Positions 1-6,811 of a DNA stretch of 11,959 nt are shown in pieces. The DNA comes from Bacteroidales bacterium (GTDB lineage: Bacteria > Bacteroidota > Bacteroidia > Bacteroidales > GCA-2748055). Within the stretch, counting starts at the first letter, position 1, and each line of letters starts with the position of its first letter. The translations under genes were made by a program, and so were the position numbers. The DNA lies in assembly GCA_029934875.1 (NCBI GenBank), contig JAOZLK010000069.1:1-11959 (forward strand), given 5' to 3'. The notes beneath the pieces are model-generated. The model worked only from the letters and a program-made list of their open reading frames with translations. It searched no databases and was not told the DNA's origin.

Positions 1-3
1 AAA

Positions 4-531
4 ATGATAATGAAAAAACTATTTATCTTATTTCTATCTGCCCTTGTATTGTCTTGCAGTTCAGTGCAAACAGTGGTTAATTATGATGAGAAGGTTGATT
101 TCACGGAGTTTAAAAGCTACGGCTTTACCGAGGATGACCTGGAAGTGGCTATTGGTCAGAACTATCGCAGCACGATTCTCAGTGCTGTAGAAAAGGAGTT
201 GATTGCCAAAGGCTTATCTAAATCTGATGACCCGGATTTACTTGTGAATGTTCACATTAAAACTCAACAAGTGGTTGAACCCAATGCTGCGTCACAAGTT
301 GGTTATGGTTCATACGGATTGAAAACAGCTAATTCCGGAGCTTACGCACAGTATGATAAATACACCGAGGGCAGCATGTTTATTATAATGGCGGATAATG
401 ACACTAAAATTATAATCTGGGAGGGTGTTGGTACCAAAATAGTTGATGAAAGTGCCACAGGAGAGGAGAAGGAAGAAAATTTGACAAAGATCGTTCAAGA
501 GATATTAAGCAACTATCCATATGGTAAATAG
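4..531 (+). CDS. DUF4136-family lipoprotein
   Basis: A 175-residue exported lipoprotein of unknown function. The N-terminus has lysines, a hydrophobic stretch and a lipobox ending LVLSC, with the acylated cysteine at residue 18. SS rather than D follows the cysteine, so outer-membrane sorting is possible but not shown. The mature part begins with YDEKVDFTEFKSYGF (about residues 27-41), the usual opening of DUF4136 domains, and the domain fills the rest. DUF4136 proteins are common lipoproteins in Bacteroidota and Proteobacteria with no settled role. Two in-frame ATGs exist, at 4 and 10. The second gives the more typical MKKLF start, but only three bases precede the first, so a ribosome site cannot be judged. 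A barrel-protein relic follows 38 bp downstream. The family call is firm; the function is unknown. Confidence 0.85.
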   Translation: MIMKKLFILFLSALVLSCSSVQTVVNYDEKVDFTEFKSYGFTEDDLEVAIGQNYRSTILSAVEKELIAKGLSKSDDPDLLVNVHIKTQQVVEPNAASQVGYGSYGLKTANSGAYAQYDKYTEGSMFIIMADNDTKIIIWEGVGTKIVDESATGEEKEENLTKIVQEILSNYPYGK

Positions 532-568
532 GTGATCAATTCAGTGTTTTAGGATCAGCTAACTTTGA

Positions 569-970
569 ACACTTCTTTGGGTTATTTTCCTTGTCAGTTT
601 TTCGGTAGGGGCTAAGTCGCATGTGATTATTTCTCTGCTTTTCGGTGATGCCCTGAATACTGAAGAAATTGAATTCGGCCTTACCGGAGGTTTAAATACG
701 TCTTATTTACTTGATATAGAGTAGTTTGGAGGCCAACTTAGTTATAAGCGGAATACAAAAGATGAATATACATATTTTGATGGCGGCCTGCTGGGCGGTG
801 TAGGATATAAATTCAGAAAAGAGATTAAGAGTATGGCAGTTGGGATAAATTATTATTATGGATTGAAAAATGTGAGTACCCTGCCAGACCAAACTTTGAA
901 GAATAGCTCGGTTTATATATACATGAAAATACCCATTGGAACCCATCCAAAGGAAAAGGATAAATCATAG
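569..970 (+). pseudogene. Relic of a small outer-membrane beta-barrel (porin-like) protein
   Basis: One frame reads as a degraded barrel protein. It starts with a signal-peptide-like stretch (TLLWVIFLVSFSVGA, from 569) and continues HVIISLLFGDALNTEEIEFGLTGGLN, which resembles the mature N-terminus of Bacteroidota porin-family proteins. An in-frame TAG interrupts it at 722-724. The same frame then continues with FDGGLLGGVGYKF and GINYYYGL strands and ends VYIYMKIPIG at the TAG at 968-970. No start codon remains: the codon before TLLW is TGA (566-568), as if a base had been lost from an ATGAAAACA-like start. About 130 codons remain, while I recall intact relatives near 200, so the middle of the barrel is probably deleted. 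The family assignment rests on remembered resemblance. That the reading frame is broken is visible directly. Confidence 0.6.
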
Positions 971-1037
971 TTTCAAGGATAGGTGAAATTTCGTTTTACT
1001 TTTTTATTGTACTATTTTCGTAGGATTGACTAAGTCC

Positions 1038-2726
1038 ATGAAGAAAATATTGCTTTTTACTTCCCTCTGGTTCATCGTATCTCTACTCCAGTCCTTTTTC
1101 ACTGAGATTATCGATGATGAGGCCTACTACTGGGTTTATTCCCGTTGCCTGGACTGGGGCTATTTTGATCATCCTCCCATGATCGCTCTGCTAATCAAAT
1201 TGGGCTATGCGCTGTTTCCGGGTGAGCTTGGGGTGCGGCTTTTGCCCTCACTGCTTGGGGCCGGGACCTTATTCCTGGTATTTGTAATGCTGAAGGATGA
1301 GGTAAAGAATCTGAACTTACTGATGATCGTTAGCCTGTCAATTCCCTTGTTTCACACTCATGTGGCAGGTTTTCTGGCTATTCCGGACCTCCCCCTGGTC
1401 TTTTTTGCAACATTGTTTTTCTATTTCTATAGGAAGTACCTGCAAAAAGAATCTCTATTAATTATTTTTTTACTGGCCCTCTCCGTTGCAATGATGCTTT
1501 ATAGTAAGTATCACGGCCTTTTGATTATTGGTTTTACCCTTCTGTCAAATCTAAAACTATTGGTCAAGAGGTCCTTCTGGCAGCTTGTTGCCATTTCGCT
1601 TGTTCTCTACCTGCCCCACATCATCTGGCAGATTAAACATGATTTTGTTTCCTTCAGCTACCACCTGGTGGACAGGAACTCTCCCTTTCAGTTTAAATAT
1701 CTGCTTGAATATATTGGAAACCAGATTATGATGGTGGGTCCCTTTTGCGGAATTATTCTCATTTACCTGGGCATAAGCAGGAAAACCGGAAACAAATTTG
1801 AAGCTGCTCTTAAGTTTAACCTGATTGGCTTTATTGCAGGCTTTTTTCTATCCAGTTTGAAGGGGCATGTGGAGCCTCATTGGACAGCCTTCGCTGTTGT
1901 TCCACTCCTAATTTTGTCCATTCCCGAGCTTGAGAAAAGGCTGCGCCTGAAGAAATGGGTCCTTGCATTGAGCTATCTGACCATCGCTTTCATTATCCCT
2001 TTCAGGTTAATCATTATCGAGGATTTTGGCCTCTTACCCGAGCAATTGAACCGTCGCTTCCTGAATAAGAAGGAGTTCTATCATCAGATTCAGGAAGAGG
2101 CAGGGAGCCGGACGGTGGTTTTTAACAACACCTATCAGCATGCCTCTCTTTTCTGGTTCTTTACAAAGAAGCCCACCTTTACAAAAAACGACAGGTTATA
2201 CCGCAGGAATCAGTACGATCTTATGGATATGGAAGCTGAGCTGCATGGAAAGGAAGTTCTTTATTTCACCAGGTTTGATATCCCCGGTTCCGATTCCCTG
2301 GTGACAGTGAGAGGACGCACTATGATTCATAATACCACCTTCTTCGCCAGTTTTAACAGGGTTAATATTGATTTCCCTGATCTTGAATGGGAATTTGAAG
2401 TGGGCGAGACCATAGAAGTCGAATTGGAGTTGGGTAATCCAACAGAACGTAGCATTTACTTGTCTGATTCATGCAGTTTCCCTCCGGCTCTTGTTTACAC
2501 CTACCATTCTGACAGGGGTAAGGCCCGGGCACATTTCGCGAAGTACAATACTAAGCTTCCCACACTTGAACCGGGAGCAAAAATCGTCTTTCCTGTTGAG
2601 ATCAGGGTACCCTATGTACCGGGTTCTTACCAGCTTACTTTTGGATTCGGGGCAAAGAACATGCCCGCAGGCATAAATGGAAGGCCGGTCAGGATGACCG
2701 TACACGCCAGGTCCAGAGGGAATTAA
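1038..2726 (+). CDS. GT39 (PMT_2/ArnT-like) membrane glycosyltransferase
   Basis: A 562-residue polytopic inner-membrane protein of the GT-C fold that likely transfers a sugar from a polyprenyl-phosphate donor. After a first membrane segment (about residues 4-22) comes the acidic loop DDEAYYW (26-32), with the expected catalytic aspartate/glutamate, and then GYFDHPP (41-47), the hallmark of family 39. Further conserved spots are YSKYHG (155-160) and the loop HVEPHW (277-282). Roughly ten hydrophobic segments run to about residue 328. Residues 430-562 form a soluble, beta-rich C-terminal extension, probably periplasmic. I chose ATG 1038 (MKKILLF), although a TTG at 1026 is in frame; AGGA at 1022-1025 lies 12 bases upstream. 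The 3' end overlaps the convergent GtrA gene by 38 bp. The acceptor (lipid A, glycan or protein) cannot be told from the sequence. Confidence 0.85.
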   Translation: MKKILLFTSLWFIVSLLQSFFTEIIDDEAYYWVYSRCLDWGYFDHPPMIALLIKLGYALFPGELGVRLLPSLLGAGTLFLVFVMLKDEVKNLNLLMIVSLSIPLFHTHVAGFLAIPDLPLVFFATLFFYFYRKYLQKESLLIIFLLALSVAMMLYSKYHGLLIIGFTLLSNLKLLVKRSFWQLVAISLVLYLPHIIWQIKHDFVSFSYHLVDRNSPFQFKYLLEYIGNQIMMVGPFCGIILIYLGISRKTGNKFEAALKFNLIGFIAGFFLSSLKGHVEPHWTAFAVVPLLILSIPELEKRLRLKKWVLALSYLTIAFIIPFRLIIIEDFGLLPEQLNRRFLNKKEFYHQIQEEAGSRTVVFNNTYQHASLFWFFTKKPTFTKNDRLYRRNQYDLMDMEAELHGKEVLYFTRFDIPGSDSLVTVRGRTMIHNTTFFASFNRVNIDFPDLEWEFEVGETIEVELELGNPTERSIYLSDSCSFPPALVYTYHSDRGKARAHFAKYNTKLPTLEPGAKIVFPVEIRVPYVPGSYQLTFGFGAKNMPAGINGRPVRMTVHARSRGN

Positions 2727-3111
2727 GTGAATAGGTGATGATTGTCCCAACAAGAATGCCGATCAGATTTGAAATCATATCGTGCAATCCGAAGCTTCTC
2801 ACAAGTAACAAAAGGGTCAGGTAATTTACTCCCCCGGCCAGTCCGGTTACCAGGTGGTACCTGAATAGCCTTGACCAGAAAGAGACATGCGTTTCGCGTT
2901 TGCTGAAGGTCCACAGGTTGTTTAATGTGAAATTAGTCAGGATAGATACCTCAATGGCAATGGGCGAAGCGATTTCAAGTCGCAGGTCGAGAAGGCGGGT
3001 GAGTATATAAAGAAGCCCCATATTCACCACTACTCCGGACCCCCCAACAAAGGCGAATTTTATAAACTCCTCAAGCTTCCCTTGTTCAATATTTATTCGC
3101 CTCAGATTCAT
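2689..3111 (-). CDS. GtrA-family membrane protein
   Basis: A 140-residue protein with four predicted membrane segments (about residues 17-39, 46-62, 84-106 and 113-131). It has the internal duplication typical of GtrA: NFTLNNLWTF (60-69) recurs as YSLNSLWTW (127-135) at the end of the second and fourth helices. GtrA proteins are thought to help move or anchor undecaprenyl-phosphate-linked sugars for cell-envelope glycosylation. In Bacteroidota they often stand beside or are fused to polyprenyl-sugar synthases. Here the neighbour is a GT39 enzyme that would use just such a donor, transcribed toward it and overlapping by 38 bp. ATG at 3109-3111 is the only sensible start, and the length is normal for the family. 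No donor synthase (GT2) gene lies in the window. The family call is confident; the link to the GT39 enzyme is inference. Confidence 0.85.
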   Translation of the reverse strand: MNLRRINIEQGKLEEFIKFAFVGGSGVVVNMGLLYILTRLLDLRLEIASPIAIEVSILTNFTLNNLWTFSKRETHVSFWSRLFRYHLVTGLAGGVNYLTLLLLVRSFGLHDMISNLIGILVGTIITYSLNSLWTWRVRSS

Positions 3112-3283
3112 TTTTTTCTACCAGGGTCTAAAGTTAAAATTTTGTCAGCAATTTCTGCAATGAGATTCTTTATTAGCTGTATTCTTCTGCCAGTTTATAG
3201 CTGCTACAGGTCCCGGTCTGTTCATCCTGTTCCTGTTATTTACAGAATGTAATCTGTTAAAAAACAGGTATTTAAGGTGATCA

Positions 3284-3291
3284 TATTTTTG
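3284..3291 (+). promoter_or_regulatory. Candidate -7 box (TATTTTTG) for the BNR-repeat gene
   Basis: TATTTTTG matches the Bacteroidota -7 consensus TAnnTTTG exactly and lies about 63 bases before the ATG at 3354. I see no good TTTG or TTG at the expected -33 distance. A short inverted repeat, CTGTT/AACAG (3254-3267), lies just upstream where a -33 element or operator would be. Confidence 0.35.
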
Positions 3292-3342
3292 CTTTTGCAA
3301 GTAAAACGATTTAACTTATTCATTTCTTATGAACTAAAATAA

Positions 3343-3348
3343 GGGAGG
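3343..3348 (+). promoter_or_regulatory. Strong Shine-Dalgarno sequence GGGAGG
   Basis: GGGAGG followed by a five-base spacer and ATG (3354) is nearly ideal pairing with the end of 16S rRNA. It decides the start at 3354 over the in-frame GTG at 3348, which lies inside the site. Bacteroidota genes usually lack such sites, and the other starts in this window show none this strong. Confidence 0.6.
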
Positions 3349-3353
3349 TGACT

Positions 3354-4664
3354 ATGAAAACGTTTTACCCGATTTTATTGCTCATTGTTTTTTGTTTAGC
3401 CAATGCCAATGGCCAGGAAGGCTGGACCAGGCAATCAACTCCATATTCTATTGGTCTTTCTGCAGTATTTGCCATCGATTCCCTGAATGTGTGGGCGTCT
3501 GGTCAGGAAGGATTAATTATTCATTCTGTTGATGGGGGTTTGACCTGGGATTCTATACCCAACAATGCTCAGAAGGGAATATATACTATAGAATTTTTAA
3601 ATGCGGATACAGGTTTTGCGGGGGGAAGGGATAATGGATCCATTGGACCGGGATTAAACTCCCTTGTTCAAAGAACCACTGATGGTGGATTAAACTGGGA
3701 ATTCCAACAAATGCCTGGAGGGTCTCAGAACTCAATAATGGATATCGATTTTGTTGAAGGCCCCCCGGGTGAGCCTATGCAGGGTATCAGCGTTGGTGGC
3801 CTGGCCCATGTATGGAACAGCAAAGATGGTGGTGAAACATGGGAAGCAGCCAATGGTGATTGTGGTGAAGGGAATTTTAATTCCTGTTTCTTCAGTGATT
3901 TCCTTACCGGGTGGTTTGTTGGAACTCCCAGTAATGTGAAACCCTATACCATCATGTTTACCAATGATGGATGCGCTTCATTTGTAGAGCAAACAGATCC
4001 CGTTGAAGTAAAATTAAACGGCGTTTGTTTTGCATCGGATCTGAAGGGAGTGGCAGTGGGTAATGCTGGTACCGTTTTATATACCAGTGATGGCGGGGTA
4101 AGCTGGGAGCAGTGTTCTGACGATGATATTAAAGTGACGACCTGGTTTTCTGTATATCTCCTTGAAAACGGGAAAGCATGGGCCGCAGGGAATGATGGAA
4201 TGATCGCTTATTCGGATGACTGGGGTCATAGCTGGGAACTGCAGGAAAGCGGGCTAAGTGATCCCCTGTGGGAGGTGTTCTTTATCAATGAAAATAAGGG
4301 CTGGATTGTTGGTGGTTTTAGCGAAAGTATAGTTCTGTCTACAAATAACGGGGGGAGTGGCAGCACTGGCATCCAGGATTATGATGATGAAGGTTCACAA
4401 TCAAATATACTGGAACAGAACTACCCCAATCCTTTTAGTCGCTCGACCCAGATAAGCTATAAACTGAAGCGTTCCGCTAATATCACCCTCGCAGTTTTTG
4501 ACCTTTCCGGAAGAAAAATCCTGACACTGGTTAATGAATTTCAGACAGCCGGAGCACACTCCGTGGATTGGGATGCCAGCCACCTGGCCAGCGGATTCTA
4601 CTTCTGCGAATTAGAAATGAACAATGAGGCTGTGGAAGTGCGAAAGATGTTGAAGGTGAAATAG
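3354..4664 (+). CDS. Secreted BNR/YCF48-like propeller protein with T9SS type A sorting domain
   Basis: A 436-residue exported protein. The signal peptide covers residues 1-20, cleaved near ANG/Q. The body repeats the BNR (Asp-box) motif SxDGGxxW: SVDGGLTW (58-65), TTDGGLNW (108-115), SKDGGETW (156-163), a degenerate TNDGCASF (203-210), TSDGGVSW (244-251) and SDDWGHSW (287-294). Each is followed by an xxGWxVG-type strand. This predicts a six- or seven-bladed beta-propeller like YCF48 and plant photosystem II stability factors. A linker at about 331-350 leads to the sorting domain (351-436), which opens LEQNYPNPF and ends VRKMLKVK, as in cargo of the type IX secretion system. The protein is therefore probably placed on the cell surface or released. 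Asp-boxes also occur in sialidases, but no catalytic features of those are seen. The binding partner is unknown. Confidence 0.85.
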   Translation: MKTFYPILLLIVFCLANANGQEGWTRQSTPYSIGLSAVFAIDSLNVWASGQEGLIIHSVDGGLTWDSIPNNAQKGIYTIEFLNADTGFAGGRDNGSIGPGLNSLVQRTTDGGLNWEFQQMPGGSQNSIMDIDFVEGPPGEPMQGISVGGLAHVWNSKDGGETWEAANGDCGEGNFNSCFFSDFLTGWFVGTPSNVKPYTIMFTNDGCASFVEQTDPVEVKLNGVCFASDLKGVAVGNAGTVLYTSDGGVSWEQCSDDDIKVTTWFSVYLLENGKAWAAGNDGMIAYSDDWGHSWELQESGLSDPLWEVFFINENKGWIVGGFSESIVLSTNNGGSGSTGIQDYDDEGSQSNILEQNYPNPFSRSTQISYKLKRSANITLAVFDLSGRKILTLVNEFQTAGAHSVDWDASHLASGFYFCELEMNNEAVEVRKMLKVK

Positions 4665-4785
4665 GGGGGCTATACAATCAATATCTGGATTCCAAAGTGT
4701 AGTGCCTGAAAGTTCACTCATCATATCCTCTAATTTAATATGACCTATTTGTAGTACAATATAAATATTTTTCCGCAAATGAAAA

Positions 4786-4812
4786 ACCCCCAGCCTGAGA
4801 AGACCGGGGGGT
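4786..4812 (-). terminator. Factor-independent terminator for the CBM9-like gene
   Basis: Read on the minus strand, CCCCCGGTCT and AGGCTGGGGG form a 10-bp stem around the loop TCTC, followed directly by five T residues (4786-4782). Two of the pairs are G-U. On the plus strand the same positions are mismatches and no T run follows, so the terminator works mainly for the minus-strand gene that ends at 4859. Confidence 0.8.
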
Positions 4813-4858
4813 GATGTACATACTTTTAACTTGCGATGTATCGATCAAAAAAAGATAA

Positions 4859-5869
4859 TTATTTTTTGAGGAACTTATGCGTTTCAAGCAAGCCGCCGTT
4901 TGAATAAACTTTCACAAAGTATAATCCAGTCTGAAGATCCGAAACATCAATTCCATCGCTAAGGTTGCTTCTTCTAATGAGCAAAGCTCCTACTGAATTC
5001 ATTATTTCAATGGCTTCAATTTTGGCCTCACCTGAAATATGTAATTTTTCACCAACAGGATTGGGATAAAGACTAAATTGTGCTCCTACCTGAGATTTAT
5101 CGATTCCAACAGTTCCGCTTAGATCTGCTCCCAATTTTAGAATACCTAAAGTATCCGCCTGATCCCATTGGGTATCGGGGATCCAGCTGCCAATCCATTC
5201 CCTTAAAGCTTCGCCGTCATTGTCACTAACGGTGGTTTGCCAGCCAATTAATGAGCCTTCAGTCAATACTCCTTCATCAACTGTTTCAGCAAAGGGAGCA
5301 AGTTCAAACTGAGCTTCAAGCACCCAGCCATCTTCAGTCAATGTACGGGCAGCAAAACCAAAATCAGCTACAGTGAAGGCAGGGTCTCCGCTTGACCAAC
5401 CATTGACAACCCCTGCTGTAGCATCATCAGCGTTTTTATTTGCATAAGACCAACGAATTTGTGTCATTTCATTCATGCTTGGTAACTTGGAAAGTGTTGG
5501 AGCAATGTAAAACTCCCAGCTATCGGTTTCCCAGGTTTCGGCCCCCGCATCTGCTAAGGATGTCTTATCGGATACAAAGTCATCCACAATTACACCCACA
5601 AAATAGATATACTGATCATCCCAGAGCATTTTATATTGCGCTGTAATATCATCAGGATCAGGTGACTGAGGTTCGTCAAATTCATCTAAGCCCCATTCCG
5701 TAATGGTATAAAAATTTTCTGTTTCCCAGACCTCATCATCCATATATCCATCGATAAAGGGGGGCTCTAAAGTTTTATTAACTGTTATTGTATCTTCAAT
5801 GTACTGAGAATAGGCAATACCTGTCGTGAAGATTGCCAATACAACTAAATAGAGTAGTTTTCTTTTCAT
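4859..5869 (-). CDS. Secreted CBM9-like carbohydrate-binding protein with T9SS type A sorting domain
   Basis: A 336-residue exported protein. The signal peptide covers residues 1-21, cleaved before QYIEDT. Residues 32-245 resemble carbohydrate-binding family 9-like (DOMON-type) domains: PPFIDGYMDDEVW (36-48) is the usual opening with the iDG...W core, then LWDDQYIYFVGVIVDD (82-97), WETDSWEFYI (113-122), GWVLEAQFEL (181-190) and IGWQTTVSDND (208-218). Residues 265-336 form a T9SS type A sorting domain (FSLYPNPVGEKLHI, ending THKFLKK). Such domains usually bind glycans or haem-like ligands and are often joined to an enzyme. None is present here, so this is a stand-alone binding protein delivered to the surface. 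It is monocistronic, with its own promoter and terminator, and convergent with the other T9SS cargo gene. The ligand is not predictable. Confidence 0.8.
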   Translation of the reverse strand: MKRKLLYLVVLAIFTTGIAYSQYIEDTITVNKTLEPPFIDGYMDDEVWETENFYTITEWGLDEFDEPQSPDPDDITAQYKMLWDDQYIYFVGVIVDDFVSDKTSLADAGAETWETDSWEFYIAPTLSKLPSMNEMTQIRWSYANKNADDATAGVVNGWSSGDPAFTVADFGFAARTLTEDGWVLEAQFELAPFAETVDEGVLTEGSLIGWQTTVSDNDGEALREWIGSWIPDTQWDQADTLGILKLGADLSGTVGIDKSQVGAQFSLYPNPVGEKLHISGEAKIEAIEIMNSVGALLIRRSNLSDGIDVSDLQTGLYFVKVYSNGGLLETHKFLKK

Positions 5870-5967
5870 AATCGTTTAGATTTTAGGTTTATAAAAGGGT
5901 GTTACATGGTATTTAGTACAAACTTTGTCATCACTGGTTTGACTCTCAGCCATTGAGTCAGATGTAA

Positions 5968-5998
5968 TAAAGATATGACCAAATGCTATATGAGTCAA
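5968..5998 (-). promoter_or_regulatory. Candidate promoter of the CBM9-like gene with flanking TGAGTCA sites
   Basis: On the minus strand TTG (5998-5996) is followed after 20 bases by TATCTTTA (5975-5968). This fits the Bacteroidota -33/-7 pattern except for the final base, and gives a leader of roughly 90 bases. The heptamer TGAGTCA (plus-strand reading) occurs exactly at 5991-5997, over the -33 element, and at 5954-5960, near the expected transcript start. An inverted partner TGACTC lies at 5940-5945. This arrangement could be an operator. Confidence 0.35.
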
Positions 5999-6319
5999 TA
6001 GTTAGTATAATTGGACATCGTTAGTTTGCCGATACCCCATTTTCGGATATCGACCGCCATTGCAGATTTGCTCAGCCTGTGGCCTCCTGATTCTGATTGG
6101 GGGGGCTTTACAAATCGGGAAATGGGTTGTTATATGAAATTGACTGACAGGATTCAATTAGTTTTTTGTATTTTAATATAGGCATTTAACAATATCATAT
6201 ATCTAACATATTGTTTATTAGTAAGTTAATACCGGTACCGCTGAAATAAATACTTTCTTGTGGATCTTGCTGCACACATATCCTACCGACCAGCTCACTC
6301 TGAGCTTAAAGTTTTATTT
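5999..6319. other. Intergenic stretch with no recognised gene
   Basis: The stretch between the CBM9-like promoter and the ABC operon holds no gene I can support. About 6020-6120 is roughly half G+C, while both sides are strongly A/T-rich. All three plus frames stay open for 35-60 codons there, without any family resemblance. It could be a gene remnant or a structured untranslated region. I see no convincing -33/-7 promoter for the operon that starts at 6320. Confidence 0.4.
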
Positions 6320-6811
6320 ATGAGAGTAATACGCTACTTTCAGACAGCATATTTGCTGCATTTGATGGCCATTGCCAGCATTTTTTTGTCTTACTTCTTT
6401 ACAAAAGAATTTCTGATTCTCTGGGAAAATGATGAAAGTTCCAGGAAATTAATTCTATACGGGGTCGGTAGTATATTTTTTTTTACACTCATCTTATTCA
6501 GTCAATTCGATGCCCGAAGCCGCTATCAGAATTATAAATTGGCAAAGGACAGACTTTTTGAATATGGATTTGATTCCCGTCTCCTCAAACCCTTTGTGTA
6601 TTCGAGGTGTCAAAGAGATGCCATCGCTACAGCTGCAAAGGACCTGAAATTGCAAAAAGAATGGAAACAACTTAGCAGTGAATTGGGATTTCGCTGGTAT
6701 CACCTGCTTCCGGTAATTATAAAACGAAATCCCCTTGTGCTGTTCTCCAAAGATTACTGGAGCAAAACACTTTTTGTAAGTACTTATCATTCCAAATACT
6801 TTTTATGGTAG
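6320..6811 (+). CDS. Small membrane protein of unknown function, first gene of the ABC exporter operon
   Basis: A 163-residue protein that I do not assign to a named family. Two clear hydrophobic segments lie at about residues 10-27 and 44-60, and a weaker one at 127-140. Between them is a charged stretch (63-123) with SRCQRDA (95-101), and then FRWYHLLP (124-131) near the C-terminus. The cysteine and the RWYH stretch look like conserved motifs, though I cannot check this. ATG 6320 (MRVIRYF) is preferred over the in-frame GTG at 6260, which would add 20 polar residues before the first helix. The stop lies 7 bp inside the next gene (ATGGTAG), which implies translational coupling to the ABC ATPase. 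It may be an accessory subunit of that transporter or simply co-expressed with it. Confidence 0.65.
   Translation: MRVIRYFQTAYLLHLMAIASIFLSYFFTKEFLILWENDESSRKLILYGVGSIFFFTLILFSQFDARSRYQNYKLAKDRLFEYGFDSRLLKPFVYSRCQRDAIATAAKDLKLQKEWKQLSSELGFRWYHLLPVIIKRNPLVLFSKDYWSKTLFVSTYHSKYFLW

Noticed and set aside
707..946. A minus-strand 79-codon frame over the barrel relic
   Set aside because: The plus strand carries a recognisable barrel frame across the same bases, and the minus translation has no family features.
3158..3282. Short hydrophobic open frames upstream of the propeller gene (for example ATG 3160 to TAA 3252)
   Set aside because: They are under 40 codons, lack a ribosome site or family match, and overlap one another in different frames. 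The region is treated as untranslated leader and promoter.
6011..6181. A possible ORF or gene fragment in the G+C-richer patch before the ABC operon
   Set aside because: Several frames are open at once, there is no ATG start with a coherent protein, and no similarity is recognised.
6260..6319. GTG start at 6260 for the first exporter-operon gene
   Set aside because: It would add 20 polar residues before the first membrane helix. ATG 6320 gives a normal membrane-protein start.
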